Part shown: positions 1 through 7,808 of the stretch, in pieces
Numbering within the stretch: position 1 is the stretch's first letter
Layout of the letters: each line of letters starts with the position of its first letter
DNA from: an uncultured Porphyromonas sp.
GTDB lineage: Bacteria > Bacteroidota > Bacteroidia > Bacteroidales > Porphyromonadaceae
Assembly (NCBI RefSeq): GCF_938039215.1
Contig: NZ_CALHVI010000002.1
Span: forward strand, 1-22,533
Direction of reading: 5' to 3'
DNA: 22,533 nucleotides
Notes under the pieces: generated by a model
What the model was told of the DNA's origin: nothing
Databases searched by the model: none
The model's input: only the letters and a program-made list of their open reading frames with translations
Made by a program: the position numbers and the translations under genes

Positions 1-65
1 AAAACCTACTGTGGGTCGTCCTTGCGACCTACGGTAGGTCGTCGATGCGACCCACAGTGGGTTTT
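1..65. repeat. 65-nt iterated-palindrome repeat, family A, copy 1
   Basis: Three near-palindromic cores of the form ACCYACNGTRGGT lie exactly 23 nt apart (starting at 4, 27 and 50), each pair separated by CG-6 nt-CG. The central core, 25-41, reads CGACCTACGGTAGGTCG and is an 8+1+8 palindrome. The outer arms (1-18 and 48-65) are complementary over 18 bp except for one T.G pair, and end in AAAA and TTTT. The element can therefore fold as three small hairpins or as one long stem around a central hairpin. A second copy of identical length and layout is at 22466-22530. A bidirectional terminator, a REP-like repeat or a protein-binding array are all possible. The structure is certain; the function is unknown. 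Confidence 0.85.
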
Positions 66-239
66 ATTTGCCCTCTTCCCGAGGGTGCTCTCCGACTGCT
101 CCAGACAGTGCCCTTTCTCCTCGTGGATACGGTCCGATTCTTCCTAGCGGGCAAGCCCTTCCTTCTCCAGCTCCTTTTCTAGGTCTCCGATCTGTCCCCA
201 TTCGATAGCCTCATTGAGGGGAAGGTGTCGGGGGGACTC
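66..239. other. Gap upstream of alaS, no gene recognised
   Basis: Together with the repeat at 1-65 and the alaS leader this makes a 307-nt stretch without a convincing gene. A small CCCTC/GAGGG hairpin is at about 71-85. A - strand frame is open from inside alaS down to a stop at 144-146 and uses codons like those of real genes here. It would overlap the alaS promoter and start codon, and I recognise no homologue, so it is not called. It could be the worn 3' end of an old gene. Confidence 0.5.
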
Positions 240-270
240 TTCTACACTACCTATAAATACTGTACCTTTG
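240..270 (+). promoter_or_regulatory. Bacteroidetes-type promoter of alaS
   Basis: TACCTTTG at 263-270 matches the Bacteroidetes -7 consensus TAnnTTTG. Exactly 20 nt upstream is TTC (240-242), one base off the -33 TTG. Transcription would start near 277 and leave a leader of about 30 nt before the ATG at 308. That leader is AT-rich and has no Shine-Dalgarno sequence, as is usual in this phylum. Confidence 0.75.
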
Positions 271-307
271 CAGGATAAAATCAATATATCACCTAGACAA
301 AAAACAA

Positions 308-2944
308 ATGACCTCAAAAGAGATCCGCGAGTCATATAAAGCCTTCTTTAAGAGCAAGGGGCATACGATCGTACCATCGGCTCCGATGGTCATCAAGGGC
401 GACCCTACCCTGATGTTCACCAACGCAGGGATGAACCAGTTCAAGGACATCATCCTCGGCAATGCCGAGATCAAGCACAGCCGTGTGGCGGACTCCCAGA
501 AGTGTCTCCGCGTCAGTGGTAAGCACAACGACCTCGAGGAGGTCGGGCACGATACCTACCACCACACGATGTTTGAGATGCTGGGGAACTGGTCCTTCGG
601 TGACTACTTCAAGCAGGAGGCGATCGACTGGGCGTGGGAATATCTGACCGAGGTCCTGAAGCTTTCGCCCGAGCGTCTCTATGTGACGGTCTTCGAAGGG
701 GCTCCTGCCGAAGGGCTCGAGCGTGATGATGAAGCAGCTGCTATTTGGGAGAAGCATCTACCCAAGGAGCGCATCATCAACGGCAATAAGCATGACAACT
801 TCTGGGAGATGGGAGACCAAGGCCCCTGCGGTCCTTGCTCCGAGATCCATATTGATATTCGCTCCGATGAGGAGCGCAAGGCTGTAGATGGCCTTTCGCT
901 CGTCAATCAGAGCCACCCACAGGTCATCGAGATCTGGAACCTCGTCTTCATGCAGTACAACCGCAAGGCCGATGGTTCACTCGAGCCCCTGCCTAATCGT
1001 GTCATCGATACGGGGATGGGCTTCGAGCGTCTCTGCATGGCGATGCAGGGCAAGACTTCGAACTACGATACCGATGTCTTCACGCCCATGATCCAGGCGA
1101 TCGCTACGCTGACGGGTGTCGAATACGGGGTAGATGCTAAGTCGGATGTCGCTATGCGTGTCATCGCAGACCATATCCGTACCATCGCCTTCGCTATCAC
1201 CGATGGTCAGCTCCCCTCCAATGCCAAGGCTGGCTATGTGATCCGCCGTATCCTTCGCCGTGCCGTGCGCTATGGCTATACCTTCCTCGGTCGTCGTGAG
1301 GCCTTCATGTACAGCCTCCTACCCGTGCTCATTGAGACGATGGGTGATGCTTACCCTGAGCTCGTCGCTGGTCGTGAACTCATCTCTAAGGTGATGCGTG
1401 AGGAGGAAGAGAGCTTCCTGCGTACGCTGGAGACGGGTATTCGTCTGCTGGATAAGCAGATCGAAGAGGCTAAGAAGGCGGGTAAGACCGTCCTGGACGG
1501 ACACGATGCCTTCGTCCTCTATGATACCTATGGCTTCCCCCTTGACCTGACGGCACTGATCCTGACGGAGCAGGGGCTGAGCGTCGATGAAGCGGGCTTC
1601 GATAAGGCCATGCAGGAGCAGAAGGAGCGTGCACGCAATGCCGCTGCCATCGATGCTGGTGACTGGCAGGTCGTCAGCGAAGGCTCTGCTGTACGCTTCG
1701 TAGGCTACGATGCTCTGGAGTGCACGACCGAGATCCTCCGCTACCGTGAGGTGAAGCAGAAGAATGCTACCTTCTACCAAGTAGTGCTCTCCGAGACTCC
1801 CTTCTATGCAGAGATGGGGGGGCAGGTCGGAGATAAGGGCTTCCTCATCGCTCCCGATGGTGCGAAGTATGAGATCTTCGACACGAAGCGTGAGAATAAC
1901 CTCGCCATCCACCTGATGAAGAAGCTCCCCGCCTCGCTCGAGGGAGAATTCCGTGCTGTGGTCGACGAAGAGCGTCGCCGTCGCATCGAGGCTAATCACT
2001 CGGCTACTCACCTACTGCACGAGGCTCTTCGTGAAGTCCTCGGCGCACATGTCGAGCAGAAGGGGTCGTTCGTCTCGGATGAAGTGCTCCGCTTTGACTT
2101 CGCTCACTTTGCGAAGGTCGAGCCCGAGCAGCTCCGTGCTGTCGAGCGCATCGTCACGAGCCGTATCCGTGCCTGCATCCCACTGCAGGAATTCCGAGAG
2201 GTGCCCATCGACGAAGCTCGTGAGATGGGTGCTATGGCCCTCTTCGGTGAGAAGTACGGGGATCATGTACGTGTCATCCGCTTTGGCTCTTCTACGGAGT
2301 TCTGCGGGGGGACGCACGTGGCTTCTACGGGTGTCATCGGTACGCTTCGCATCACTAGTGAGTCTTCTGTCGCCGCTGGGGTACGACGCATCGAGGCGGT
2401 GACCGGCGAAGCAGCAGAAAACTACCTCTACGAGCAGGCCGACCTAATTGATAGTATCCGCCAGCTCTTCAACAATAGTCCTCAGCTGATGACGGCTATC
2501 CGCAAGACCCTCGAGGAGAATGCAGAGCTCGGTAAGCAGGTCGGAGAATATGTTCGTGAGCAGATCGCCGAGAAGAAGCGTCAGCTCCTAGAGAAGCGTG
2601 TCGAGGTGGGTGGTGTACGCCTCTTCCTCGTCGAGAAGGAAGTGCCCGCTGAGGTCGTCAAGGACATCGCCTTCCAGATCGCAGGTGAACTCCAAGAGCC
2701 CTTCGTCTTCGTAGCGGCTTGTGTCGATCCTAGCTCTCAGAAGCCTAGCCTTACACTGATGATCAGCAAGGACCTAGTCGAGTCAAGAGGCTGGAATGCC
2801 TCTCAGCTCCTTCGCTCCGCTGCTAAGCACATCCAAGGCGGTGGTGGTGGTCAGCCCCACTTCGCTACGGCTGGCGGTAAGAACGTCGATGGGCTTAACG
2901 CTGCCGTCGATGAACTTCTCGGAGCCATGGAGCTGAAGGCTTAG
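308..2944 (+). CDS. alaS: Alanine--tRNA ligase (AlaRS)
   Basis: AlaRS charges tRNA-Ala with alanine in the cytoplasm. At 878 residues it is full length for the family. The N-terminal class II catalytic core opens with the typical segment around MFTNAGMNQFKD and is followed by the tRNA-binding region. The editing domain carries both halves of its zinc site: HSATH with His564 and His568, and CGGTH with Cys666 and His670, so mischarged Ser and Gly should be cleared. The C-Ala domain ends with the glycine-rich stretch GGGGGQPHFATAGG. The ATG at 308 lies about 30 nt behind a clear promoter and gives the family's normal N-terminus. aroB follows after 16 nt, so the two are probably cotranscribed. 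Nothing is missing or broken. Confidence 0.97.
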   Translation: MTSKEIRESYKAFFKSKGHTIVPSAPMVIKGDPTLMFTNAGMNQFKDIILGNAEIKHSRVADSQKCLRVSGKHNDLEEVGHDTYHHTMFEMLGNWSFGDYFKQEAIDWAWEYLTEVLKLSPERLYVTVFEGAPAEGLERDDEAAAIWEKHLPKERIINGNKHDNFWEMGDQGPCGPCSEIHIDIRSDEERKAVDGLSLVNQSHPQVIEIWNLVFMQYNRKADGSLEPLPNRVIDTGMGFERLCMAMQGKTSNYDTDVFTPMIQAIATLTGVEYGVDAKSDVAMRVIADHIRTIAFAITDGQLPSNAKAGYVIRRILRRAVRYGYTFLGRREAFMYSLLPVLIETMGDAYPELVAGRELISKVMREEEESFLRTLETGIRLLDKQIEEAKKAGKTVLDGHDAFVLYDTYGFPLDLTALILTEQGLSVDEAGFDKAMQEQKERARNAAAIDAGDWQVVSEGSAVRFVGYDALECTTEILRYREVKQKNATFYQVVLSETPFYAEMGGQVGDKGFLIAPDGAKYEIFDTKRENNLAIHLMKKLPASLEGEFRAVVDEERRRRIEANHSATHLLHEALREVLGAHVEQKGSFVSDEVLRFDFAHFAKVEPEQLRAVERIVTSRIRACIPLQEFREVPIDEAREMGAMALFGEKYGDHVRVIRFGSSTEFCGGTHVASTGVIGTLRITSESSVAAGVRRIEAVTGEAAENYLYEQADLIDSIRQLFNNSPQLMTAIRKTLEENAELGKQVGEYVREQIAEKKRQLLEKRVEVGGVRLFLVEKEVPAEVVKDIAFQIAGELQEPFVFVAACVDPSSQKPSLTLMISKDLVESRGWNASQLLRSAAKHIQGGGGGQPHFATAGGKNVDGLNAAVDELLGAMELKA

Positions 2945-2960
2945 TCTACGCCCTGTACGG

Positions 2961-4025
2961 ATGATCATCGGTACACAGATACTCGATCGCAAGCTCCCCT
3001 CAGTCGCTGAGGGGCTAGCTTGCGATCGTTTGTTTATCCTCCTTGAGGAGCAGGTGAGTGAGCTTCATCCCGAGCTCATCCCTCAGCTCAGCGCCTCGCT
3101 ATCTGAGCCGCCTACCACCCTCATCCTCTCAGGAGGAGAGGAGAGTAAGACGACGGAGCGCCTCGGAGCGCTGTGGGCTTGGCTCAGCGAAGGTGGGGCA
3201 ACTCGTCGTAGCGTCTTGGTCGTCATCGGCGGAGGAGCCTTCCTCGACCTCGGGGGCTTTGCTGCCTCGACCTACATGCGAGGCATTCGCACGGTCTATG
3301 TGCCGACGACGCTCCTCTCAATGGTGGATGCTTCGGTAGGAGGGAAGACGGCTATTGACTTCCTCGGCGTGAAGAACCTCATCGGCTCCTTCCATCCAGC
3401 AAGCGAAGTCCTTGTAGATATTGATTTCCTCTGCACGCTCCCAGTCGAAGAGCTCCTATCGGGCTATGGTGAGGTGATCAAGCACGCTACCTTGATGGGT
3501 GCTGAGGCTTGGCGGGAAGTCCTCCATATAGGTGACCCCATGGGTCTGACGGACGAGGAGTGGCAGGCGCTCATCGAGAAGAGCATCGCCTACAAGACCT
3601 CGGTCGTCGAAGCTGACCCCCGTGAGCAAGGTCTTCGCCGCATCCTCAATATCGGCCACACGGTGGGGCATGCGCTGGAGGCTTATTCGCACGCGAATCC
3701 TTCCCTTCGCTCCCTACCTCATGGGGAGGCGGTCATCTTCGGTCTGCTCATCGAGAGCTATATCACTTCGCTAGTGAAGGGAGGGGATCGCACCTATATC
3801 CGCCAGCTGATGGCTCTGGCTCGGGAGCTATACTCACCCTACTACTATACCTGCAAGGCTTATCCAGAGCTCCTCAGGCTCATGCGTCAGGATAAGAAGA
3901 ATACAGCGGGGGCGATCACGATCATGGGAGTCATAGCGCCTGGTGAGATCGTACCCATAGAGGTCGAAGATGAAGGGCTAATTCGCGAAGGATTGGACTT
4001 TCTTAGGGAGACATTTGGTAATTAA
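2961..4025 (+). CDS. aroB: 3-dehydroquinate synthase
   Basis: This enzyme cyclises DAHP to 3-dehydroquinate, the second step of the shikimate pathway, using NAD+ and a divalent metal. In the 354-residue protein the nucleotide-binding segment has GGEESKT (58-64) and the GGG run at 90-92. VDASVGGKTAIDF (122-134) and KNLIGSFHP (138-146) form the substrate pocket. The metal ligands are visible as Glu171 in YGEVIKH and His233 in NIGHTVGHALE, with a further His in the PHGEA segment. The start is the ATG 16 nt after alaS; no sequence before it fits the family. It is probably cotranscribed with alaS. No terminator separates it from the tRNA gene downstream, whose promoter overlaps the end of this gene. 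Confidence 0.95.
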   Translation: MIIGTQILDRKLPSVAEGLACDRLFILLEEQVSELHPELIPQLSASLSEPPTTLILSGGEESKTTERLGALWAWLSEGGATRRSVLVVIGGGAFLDLGGFAASTYMRGIRTVYVPTTLLSMVDASVGGKTAIDFLGVKNLIGSFHPASEVLVDIDFLCTLPVEELLSGYGEVIKHATLMGAEAWREVLHIGDPMGLTDEEWQALIEKSIAYKTSVVEADPREQGLRRILNIGHTVGHALEAYSHANPSLRSLPHGEAVIFGLLIESYITSLVKGGDRTYIRQLMALARELYSPYYYTCKAYPELLRLMRQDKKNTAGAITIMGVIAPGEIVPIEVEDEGLIREGLDFLRETFGN

Positions 4026-4045
4026 CCATCTTCTCCTTACCTTTG
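4015..4045 (+). promoter_or_regulatory. Promoter of tRNA-Pro, overlapping the aroB 3' end
   Basis: TTG at 4015-4017 and TACCTTTG at 4038-4045 are 20 nt apart, a full match to the Bacteroidetes -33/-7 arrangement. The -33 element lies inside the last codons of aroB. Transcription should begin around 4052, some 37 nt before the mature tRNA 5' end. Confidence 0.8.
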
Positions 4046-4088
4046 CAGCGCAAAAGGGTAATCCTCATAGTAGGATGCCTAGAGCACT

Positions 4089-4163
4089 CGGGATGTAGCT
4101 CAGCCCGGTTAGAGTACTCGTCTGGGGGGCGAGTGGTCGCTGGTTCGAATCCAGTCATCCCGA
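4089..4163 (+). tRNA. tRNA-Pro (anticodon GGG)
   Basis: The cloverleaf is complete. The acceptor stem pairs CGGGATG (4089-4095) with CATCCCG (4156-4162), with discriminator A at 4163. The D arm reads AGCTCAGCCCGGTTAGAGT. The anticodon stem CTCGT/GCGAG closes the loop CTGGGGG, with anticodon GGG in the middle, so it reads CCC and CCU proline codons. The T arm is GCTGG-TTCGAAT-CCAGT. The CCA end is not encoded and must be added by CCA-transferase. It has its own promoter and a terminator a few bases downstream, so it forms a single-gene unit. Confidence 0.95.
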
Positions 4164-4167
4164 CTGA

Positions 4168-4212
4168 AGAGCGGGTAGAAGCAAGATACAGCTTCTACCC
4201 GCTCTATTTTTA
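4168..4212 (+). terminator. Rho-independent terminator after tRNA-Pro
   Basis: A perfect 15-bp stem, AGAGCGGGTAGAAGC (4168-4182) with its complement at 4191-4205, closes an 8-nt loop. It is followed by ATTTTTA (4206-4212). It begins 5 nt after the tRNA. Confidence 0.92.
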
Positions 4213-4308
4213 TATCTAGAGCCTCCGTGAGGTAGCTCTTCTATCAGATGCAGGGTATCTATCGTAGAAACATGGGGTCTCTATGGTACAAGTCCCCTAC
4301 AATCTTTG

Positions 4309-4316
4309 TATTTTTG
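4309..4316 (+). promoter_or_regulatory. -7 box of the aspS promoter
   Basis: TATTTTTG matches TAnnTTTG. No TTG is seen at the expected -33 distance. Transcription from about 4323 would give a leader of roughly 60 nt that contains a weak GGCACC/GGTGTC hairpin (about 4341-4366) just before the ATG at 4386. Confidence 0.6.
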
Positions 4317-4385
4317 TGATACAAACATAAATTATCACTCGGCACCTGAGTCTTAGCTTCGGTGTCAGCAAGGCAAAAGAAGAAT

Positions 4386-6149
4386 ATGTATCGCACTACT
4401 ACCTGTGGCGCTCTGCGCCTCAGCAATGTCGGGGAGCAAGTGACGCTCGCTGGCTGGGTTCAGAAGGCTCGCCGTATGGGTGGCATGACCTTCATCGATC
4501 TCCGTGATCGCTATGGGATCACACAGCTTGTCTTCAACGAAGCACTCGTCGGAGAGGCTCTTGTGGCCGAGGCAGAGAAGCTCGGACGTGAGTATGTCAT
4601 CCAGATCACGGGCGAGGTCACTGAGCGAGAGAACAAGAATCCTAAGCTCACCACAGGGGATATCGAGATCGCTGTGTCGACGCTACGCATCCTCAATCCC
4701 GCCGAGGTACCACCCTTCACCATCGAAGATGATACCGACGGGGGGGATGATCTTCGCATGAAGTACCGCTATCTGGATCTACGTCGTGGCTGTGTCCGCT
4801 CCAATCTCGAGCTCCGTCACCGCTTCGCCCTAGCGGTACGTCGCTATCTGGATGCTGAGGGCTTCCTCGAAGTCGAGACTCCCGTCCTCATCAAGTCTAC
4901 CCCCGAAGGGGCACGTGACTTCGTCGTCCCCTCACGCATGAACCCCAATCAGTTCTATGCGCTACCTCAGTCTCCTCAGACCTTCAAGCAGCTCTTGATG
5001 GTGAGTGGCTTCGATCGTTACTTCCAGATCGTTAAGTGCTTCCGTGACGAAGACCTTCGTGCAGACCGTCAGCCCGAGTTCACACAGATCGACTGCGAGA
5101 TGAGCTTCGTCGAGCAGGAGGATGTACTAACGATCTTCGAGGGGATGACACGTCACCTCTTCAAGGAGCTCCTTGATCTAGATATTCAGACCCCCTTCCC
5201 ACGTATGAGCTGGCACGAAGCCATGAAGCGCTACGGATCGGATAAGCCCGATACCCGCTTCGGTATGGAATTCGTGGAGCTGAAGGATGTACTCTCTGGG
5301 CATGGCTTCTCTGTCTTCGACGATGCCGCCTATATCGGAGGGATCTGCGCCGAGGGAGCAGCCAGCTATACCCGTAAGCAACTGGATGCACTGACGGACT
5401 TCGTCAAGCGTCCTCAGGTCGGTGCTAAGGGCCTCGTCTATGCACGTGTAGAGGCTGATGGCTCGGTCAAGAGTAGTGTGGATAAGTTCTACACTCAGGA
5501 GACCCTCCAGCAGCTGGCACAGACGATGCAGGCCAAGCCTGGTGATCTCATCCTCATCCTCTCGGGTGATGATGCGATGAAGGTACGCAAGCAGCTCTGT
5601 GAGCTTCGTCTCGAAGTGGGTAGCCAGCTTGGACTGAGAGACAAGAGCAAGTTCTCCTGTCTCTGGGTCGTGGACTTCCCGCTCTTCGAGTGGGACGAAG
5701 AGACACAGCGCTTCTACGCTATGCACCATCCCTTCACCTCGCCTAAGCCCGAGGATGTACCCCTGCTGGAGACCGATCCAGGGGCGGTACGAGCCAATGC
5801 CTACGATATGGTCATCAACGGCGTAGAGGTCGGAGGCGGATCGATTCGTATCCACGACAGCAAGTTACAGGCACGGATGTTTGACCTCCTAGGCTTCACC
5901 CCTGAGCGAGCTCAAGAGCAGTTCGGCTTCCTGATGAATGCCTTCAAGTACGGGGCTCCTCCTCACGGGGGCTTGGCTTATGGTCTTGACCGCTTCGTCT
6001 CGCTCTTCGCAGGGCTGGATAGCATCCGAGACTGCATCGCCTTCCCCAAAAATAATGCTGGACGTGACGTGATGATCGACGCTCCTTCGCTGATCGATCA
6101 AGAGCAGCTCGATGAGCTCTATCTCAACCTCGTCCCTGCTACTAAGTAA
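4386..6149 (+). CDS. aspS: Aspartate--tRNA ligase (AspRS)
   Basis: AspRS charges tRNA-Asp in the cytoplasm. The 587-residue product has an N-terminal OB-fold anticodon-binding domain (about 1-110, with GWVQKARRMGGMTFIDLRDR), then the class II core. Motif 2 is CFRDEDLRADRQPEFTQID near residue 220, a bacterial GAD-type insertion follows, and motif 3 is GLAYGLDRFVSLF near residue 530. I chose the ATG at 4386 because MYRTTTCGALRLSNVG is the normal family N-terminus. A GTG at 4362 is in frame but would add eight non-family residues and lies inside a leader hairpin. The next gene begins 28 nt downstream, and the promoter at 4309 probably drives aspS, that gene and miaA together. Confidence 0.96.
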   Translation: MYRTTTCGALRLSNVGEQVTLAGWVQKARRMGGMTFIDLRDRYGITQLVFNEALVGEALVAEAEKLGREYVIQITGEVTERENKNPKLTTGDIEIAVSTLRILNPAEVPPFTIEDDTDGGDDLRMKYRYLDLRRGCVRSNLELRHRFALAVRRYLDAEGFLEVETPVLIKSTPEGARDFVVPSRMNPNQFYALPQSPQTFKQLLMVSGFDRYFQIVKCFRDEDLRADRQPEFTQIDCEMSFVEQEDVLTIFEGMTRHLFKELLDLDIQTPFPRMSWHEAMKRYGSDKPDTRFGMEFVELKDVLSGHGFSVFDDAAYIGGICAEGAASYTRKQLDALTDFVKRPQVGAKGLVYARVEADGSVKSSVDKFYTQETLQQLAQTMQAKPGDLILILSGDDAMKVRKQLCELRLEVGSQLGLRDKSKFSCLWVVDFPLFEWDEETQRFYAMHHPFTSPKPEDVPLLETDPGAVRANAYDMVINGVEVGGGSIRIHDSKLQARMFDLLGFTPERAQEQFGFLMNAFKYGAPPHGGLAYGLDRFVSLFAGLDSIRDCIAFPKNNAGRDVMIDAPSLIDQEQLDELYLNLVPATK

Positions 6150-6177
6150 GAATAATCGCACGACTACAGTACGACCT

Positions 6178-6726
6178 ATGGTATACCGCTTATTGATGCT
6201 CTCGGATGAGAATGATTTCTTCAAGAGAGAGATACAGATCGACTCGGAGGCTACCTTCCTAGAGCTAAACGATTTCATCCTTGATTCCCTCGGCTACGCT
6301 CATGATGAGCTGACCACCTTCCACCTCTGTGACGAGGACTGGCAGAAGGAGCAGGAGGTGACGATGATGGATATGGGCATGAGTTCGGACGAAGACAGCT
6401 ATCTGATGTCTGAGACCGCTCTGGAGGATCTCCTTGATCAGAAGGGGCAGCATCTCTTCTTCGTCTTCGATATGCTCTCCGAGCGAGGCTTCTTCATCGA
6501 GCTGGCAGAGCTCATCCCAGGGAAGAGTCTCGATAAGCCTGTCGTCACCCATGCTGAGGGTAAAGCCCCCAAGCAACTTGCTTCTATCGAAGAGGCTGCC
6601 GCTCGAAGTGCTACTCCAGGAGGAGCGGATGCTTGGGACGAAGAGGTCTTCGATGAAGACTCGATCGACGAAGGCGATATTGACCTCGAAGGCTTCGATA
6701 TAGCGGATGCTGAGAGCCTCTACTAG
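6178..6726 (+). CDS. Acidic pRiA4b ORF-3-like protein
   Basis: The 182-residue product resembles the plasmid pRiA4b ORF-3 family (sometimes named IS1096 passenger TnpR-like). The resemblance covers about residues 1-115: a VYRLLML strand, then FKREIQIDSEATFLELNDFI and LGYAHDELTTFHLCDEDW. The family's function is not established and the TnpR name should not be read as a resolvase; no catalytic site is evident. Residues 120-150 are a linker and 151-182 a strongly acidic tail (DEEVFDEDSIDEGDID). I placed the start at 6178, where the domain begins; the frame is open further upstream, into aspS. It lies between aspS and miaA, 4 nt ahead of miaA, so translation is probably coupled and a role linked to tRNA or translation is possible but unproven. 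Confidence 0.75.
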   Translation: MVYRLLMLSDENDFFKREIQIDSEATFLELNDFILDSLGYAHDELTTFHLCDEDWQKEQEVTMMDMGMSSDEDSYLMSETALEDLLDQKGQHLFFVFDMLSERGFFIELAELIPGKSLDKPVVTHAEGKAPKQLASIEEAAARSATPGGADAWDEEVFDEDSIDEGDIDLEGFDIADAESLY

Positions 6727-6730
6727 GTGC

Positions 6731-7669
6731 ATGCCTGAGACGCTCCTTGTACTCGTCGGTCCGACGGGGGTAGGGAAGACGGCTCTGAGCATTCGCCTAG
6801 CACAGCGCTTCGGATGTAGCATCCTCTCGGCAGACTCTCGTCAGATCTTCCGTGAGCTACCCATCGGCACAGCTGCCCCCTCCCTAGAGGAGCGGGCGGC
6901 TGTGCCTCATTATTTTGTAGGGGAGCGCTCGGTGATGGAGCCTTACAGCGCAGCGATGTTTGAGGCGGAGGCTATGGCACTGCTCTCTCGGCTCTTTGCC
7001 GAAGGGGAGCGACCGATCGCTCTGGTGTCGGGTGGCTCGATGATGTATGTCGATGCCCTCTGCCACGGGATCGATGAGATGCCCGACGTGCGTGATGAGG
7101 TGCGACAGGCGGTGTGGCGACGCTACGAAGAGGAAGGCCTTGATGGGATCTTGGGCGAACTGAAGATCCTTGATCCCGACTATTACCATTCGGTAGACCC
7201 GAAGAACTATAAGCGTGTCCTCCACGGCTACGAGGTCTCGCTCTCTACGAGACGACCCTTCTCCTCCTTCCACTCGGGTCGGAAGAAGGAGCGCCCCTTC
7301 CGCATCATCAAGCTGGGGCTTACCCGAGAGCGGGAGGAGCTCTATGAGCGCATCGATCGCCGTGTGCGTATGATGCTGGAGGCGGGGCTCGTAGAAGAGG
7401 CTCGTAGGGTCTATCCTCAGCGCCACCTCAATGCGCTGAATACCGTCGGCTACAAGGAACTCTTCGCCCACTTCTCGGGAGAGATAGACCTCGAGGAAGC
7501 AGTGCGCCTCATCCAGCGCAATAGCCGACACTATGCCCGCAAGCAACTCTCTTGGTGGCGACGGGACGAGGAGATTCGCTGGTTCGATGCCGAGGACTGG
7601 GACGGGATCATCCGCTACCTAGACACAGCGCTGGAGCAGGGAGAGAAGACCCCGCCATCCCTTCGCTAA
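6731..7669 (+). CDS. miaA: tRNA dimethylallyltransferase
   Basis: MiaA transfers a dimethylallyl group to N6 of A37 in tRNAs that read codons starting with U. The 312-residue product has the P-loop GPTGVGKT at 10-17, SADSRQIF at 33-40, the YFVGERS segment in place of the usual HHL loop, and GGSMMYVDAL. Further on are NTVGYKELF and the C-terminal RNSRHYARKQLSWWRRD, all typical of the family. The ATG at 6731 gives the normal short N-terminus before the P-loop; an upstream start at 6707 would overlap the preceding gene. It is the last gene of the aspS unit. Its stop is 18 nt before the palindrome array that probably terminates transcription. Confidence 0.95.
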   Translation: MPETLLVLVGPTGVGKTALSIRLAQRFGCSILSADSRQIFRELPIGTAAPSLEERAAVPHYFVGERSVMEPYSAAMFEAEAMALLSRLFAEGERPIALVSGGSMMYVDALCHGIDEMPDVRDEVRQAVWRRYEEEGLDGILGELKILDPDYYHSVDPKNYKRVLHGYEVSLSTRRPFSSFHSGRKKERPFRIIKLGLTREREELYERIDRRVRMMLEAGLVEEARRVYPQRHLNALNTVGYKELFAHFSGEIDLEEAVRLIQRNSRHYARKQLSWWRRDEEIRWFDAEDWDGIIRYLDTALEQGEKTPPSLR

Positions 7670-7687
7670 GGCGCAAGGAAAAAGCAC

Positions 7688-7799
7688 CCCATACATACCA
7701 CCCCCAAGTGACCCATACATGGGTCACCGAAGGAGCCCATTCATGGGTCGCTCGGGTACCCCATTCATGCCTCTCTCCCGAGGGGCATGAATGGGGTAC
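7688..7799 (+). repeat. 24-nt palindrome array, family B, copy 1
   Basis: Four units begin at 7688, 7712, 7736 and 7760, exactly 24 nt apart, each starting CCCATNCAT. Units 2 and 3 complete the palindrome as GACCCATACATGGGTC and GCCCATTCATGGGTC. Unit 4 instead pairs with a distant arm to make a long hairpin (7756-7799). The same array recurs at 11425-11536 with units 2-4 almost unchanged. Both copies lie just after the last gene of a transcription unit. Confidence 0.85.
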
Positions 7800-7808
7800 T
7801 TCTTTTCT
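7756..7808 (+). terminator. Terminator hairpin in repeat B, copy 1
   Basis: GTACCCCATTCATGCC (7756-7771) is fully complementary to 7784-7799, giving a 16-bp stem with a 12-nt loop. It is followed by TTCTTTTCT (7800-7808). The position after miaA suits a terminator for the aspS unit. The tail is interrupted by C residues, so efficiency is uncertain. Confidence 0.75.

Noticed and set aside
1..65. Short CRISPR array
   Set aside because: The repeated unit is palindromic, only 23 nt in period with 6-10 nt between cores, and there are three units and no cas genes.
144..335. Small - strand gene upstream of alaS
   Set aside because: It would begin inside alaS and run through the alaS promoter; no recognisable homologue.
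1319..2011. 230-codon - strand frame inside alaS
   Set aside because: Antisense shadow of a well-identified gene; long antisense frames are expected with this G+C content and codon use.
4362..4385. GTG start for aspS at 4362
   Set aside because: Adds eight residues not found in the family; ATG 4386 gives the usual N-terminus.
5178..5855. 225-codon - strand frame inside aspS
   Set aside because: Antisense shadow of aspS with no family resemblance.
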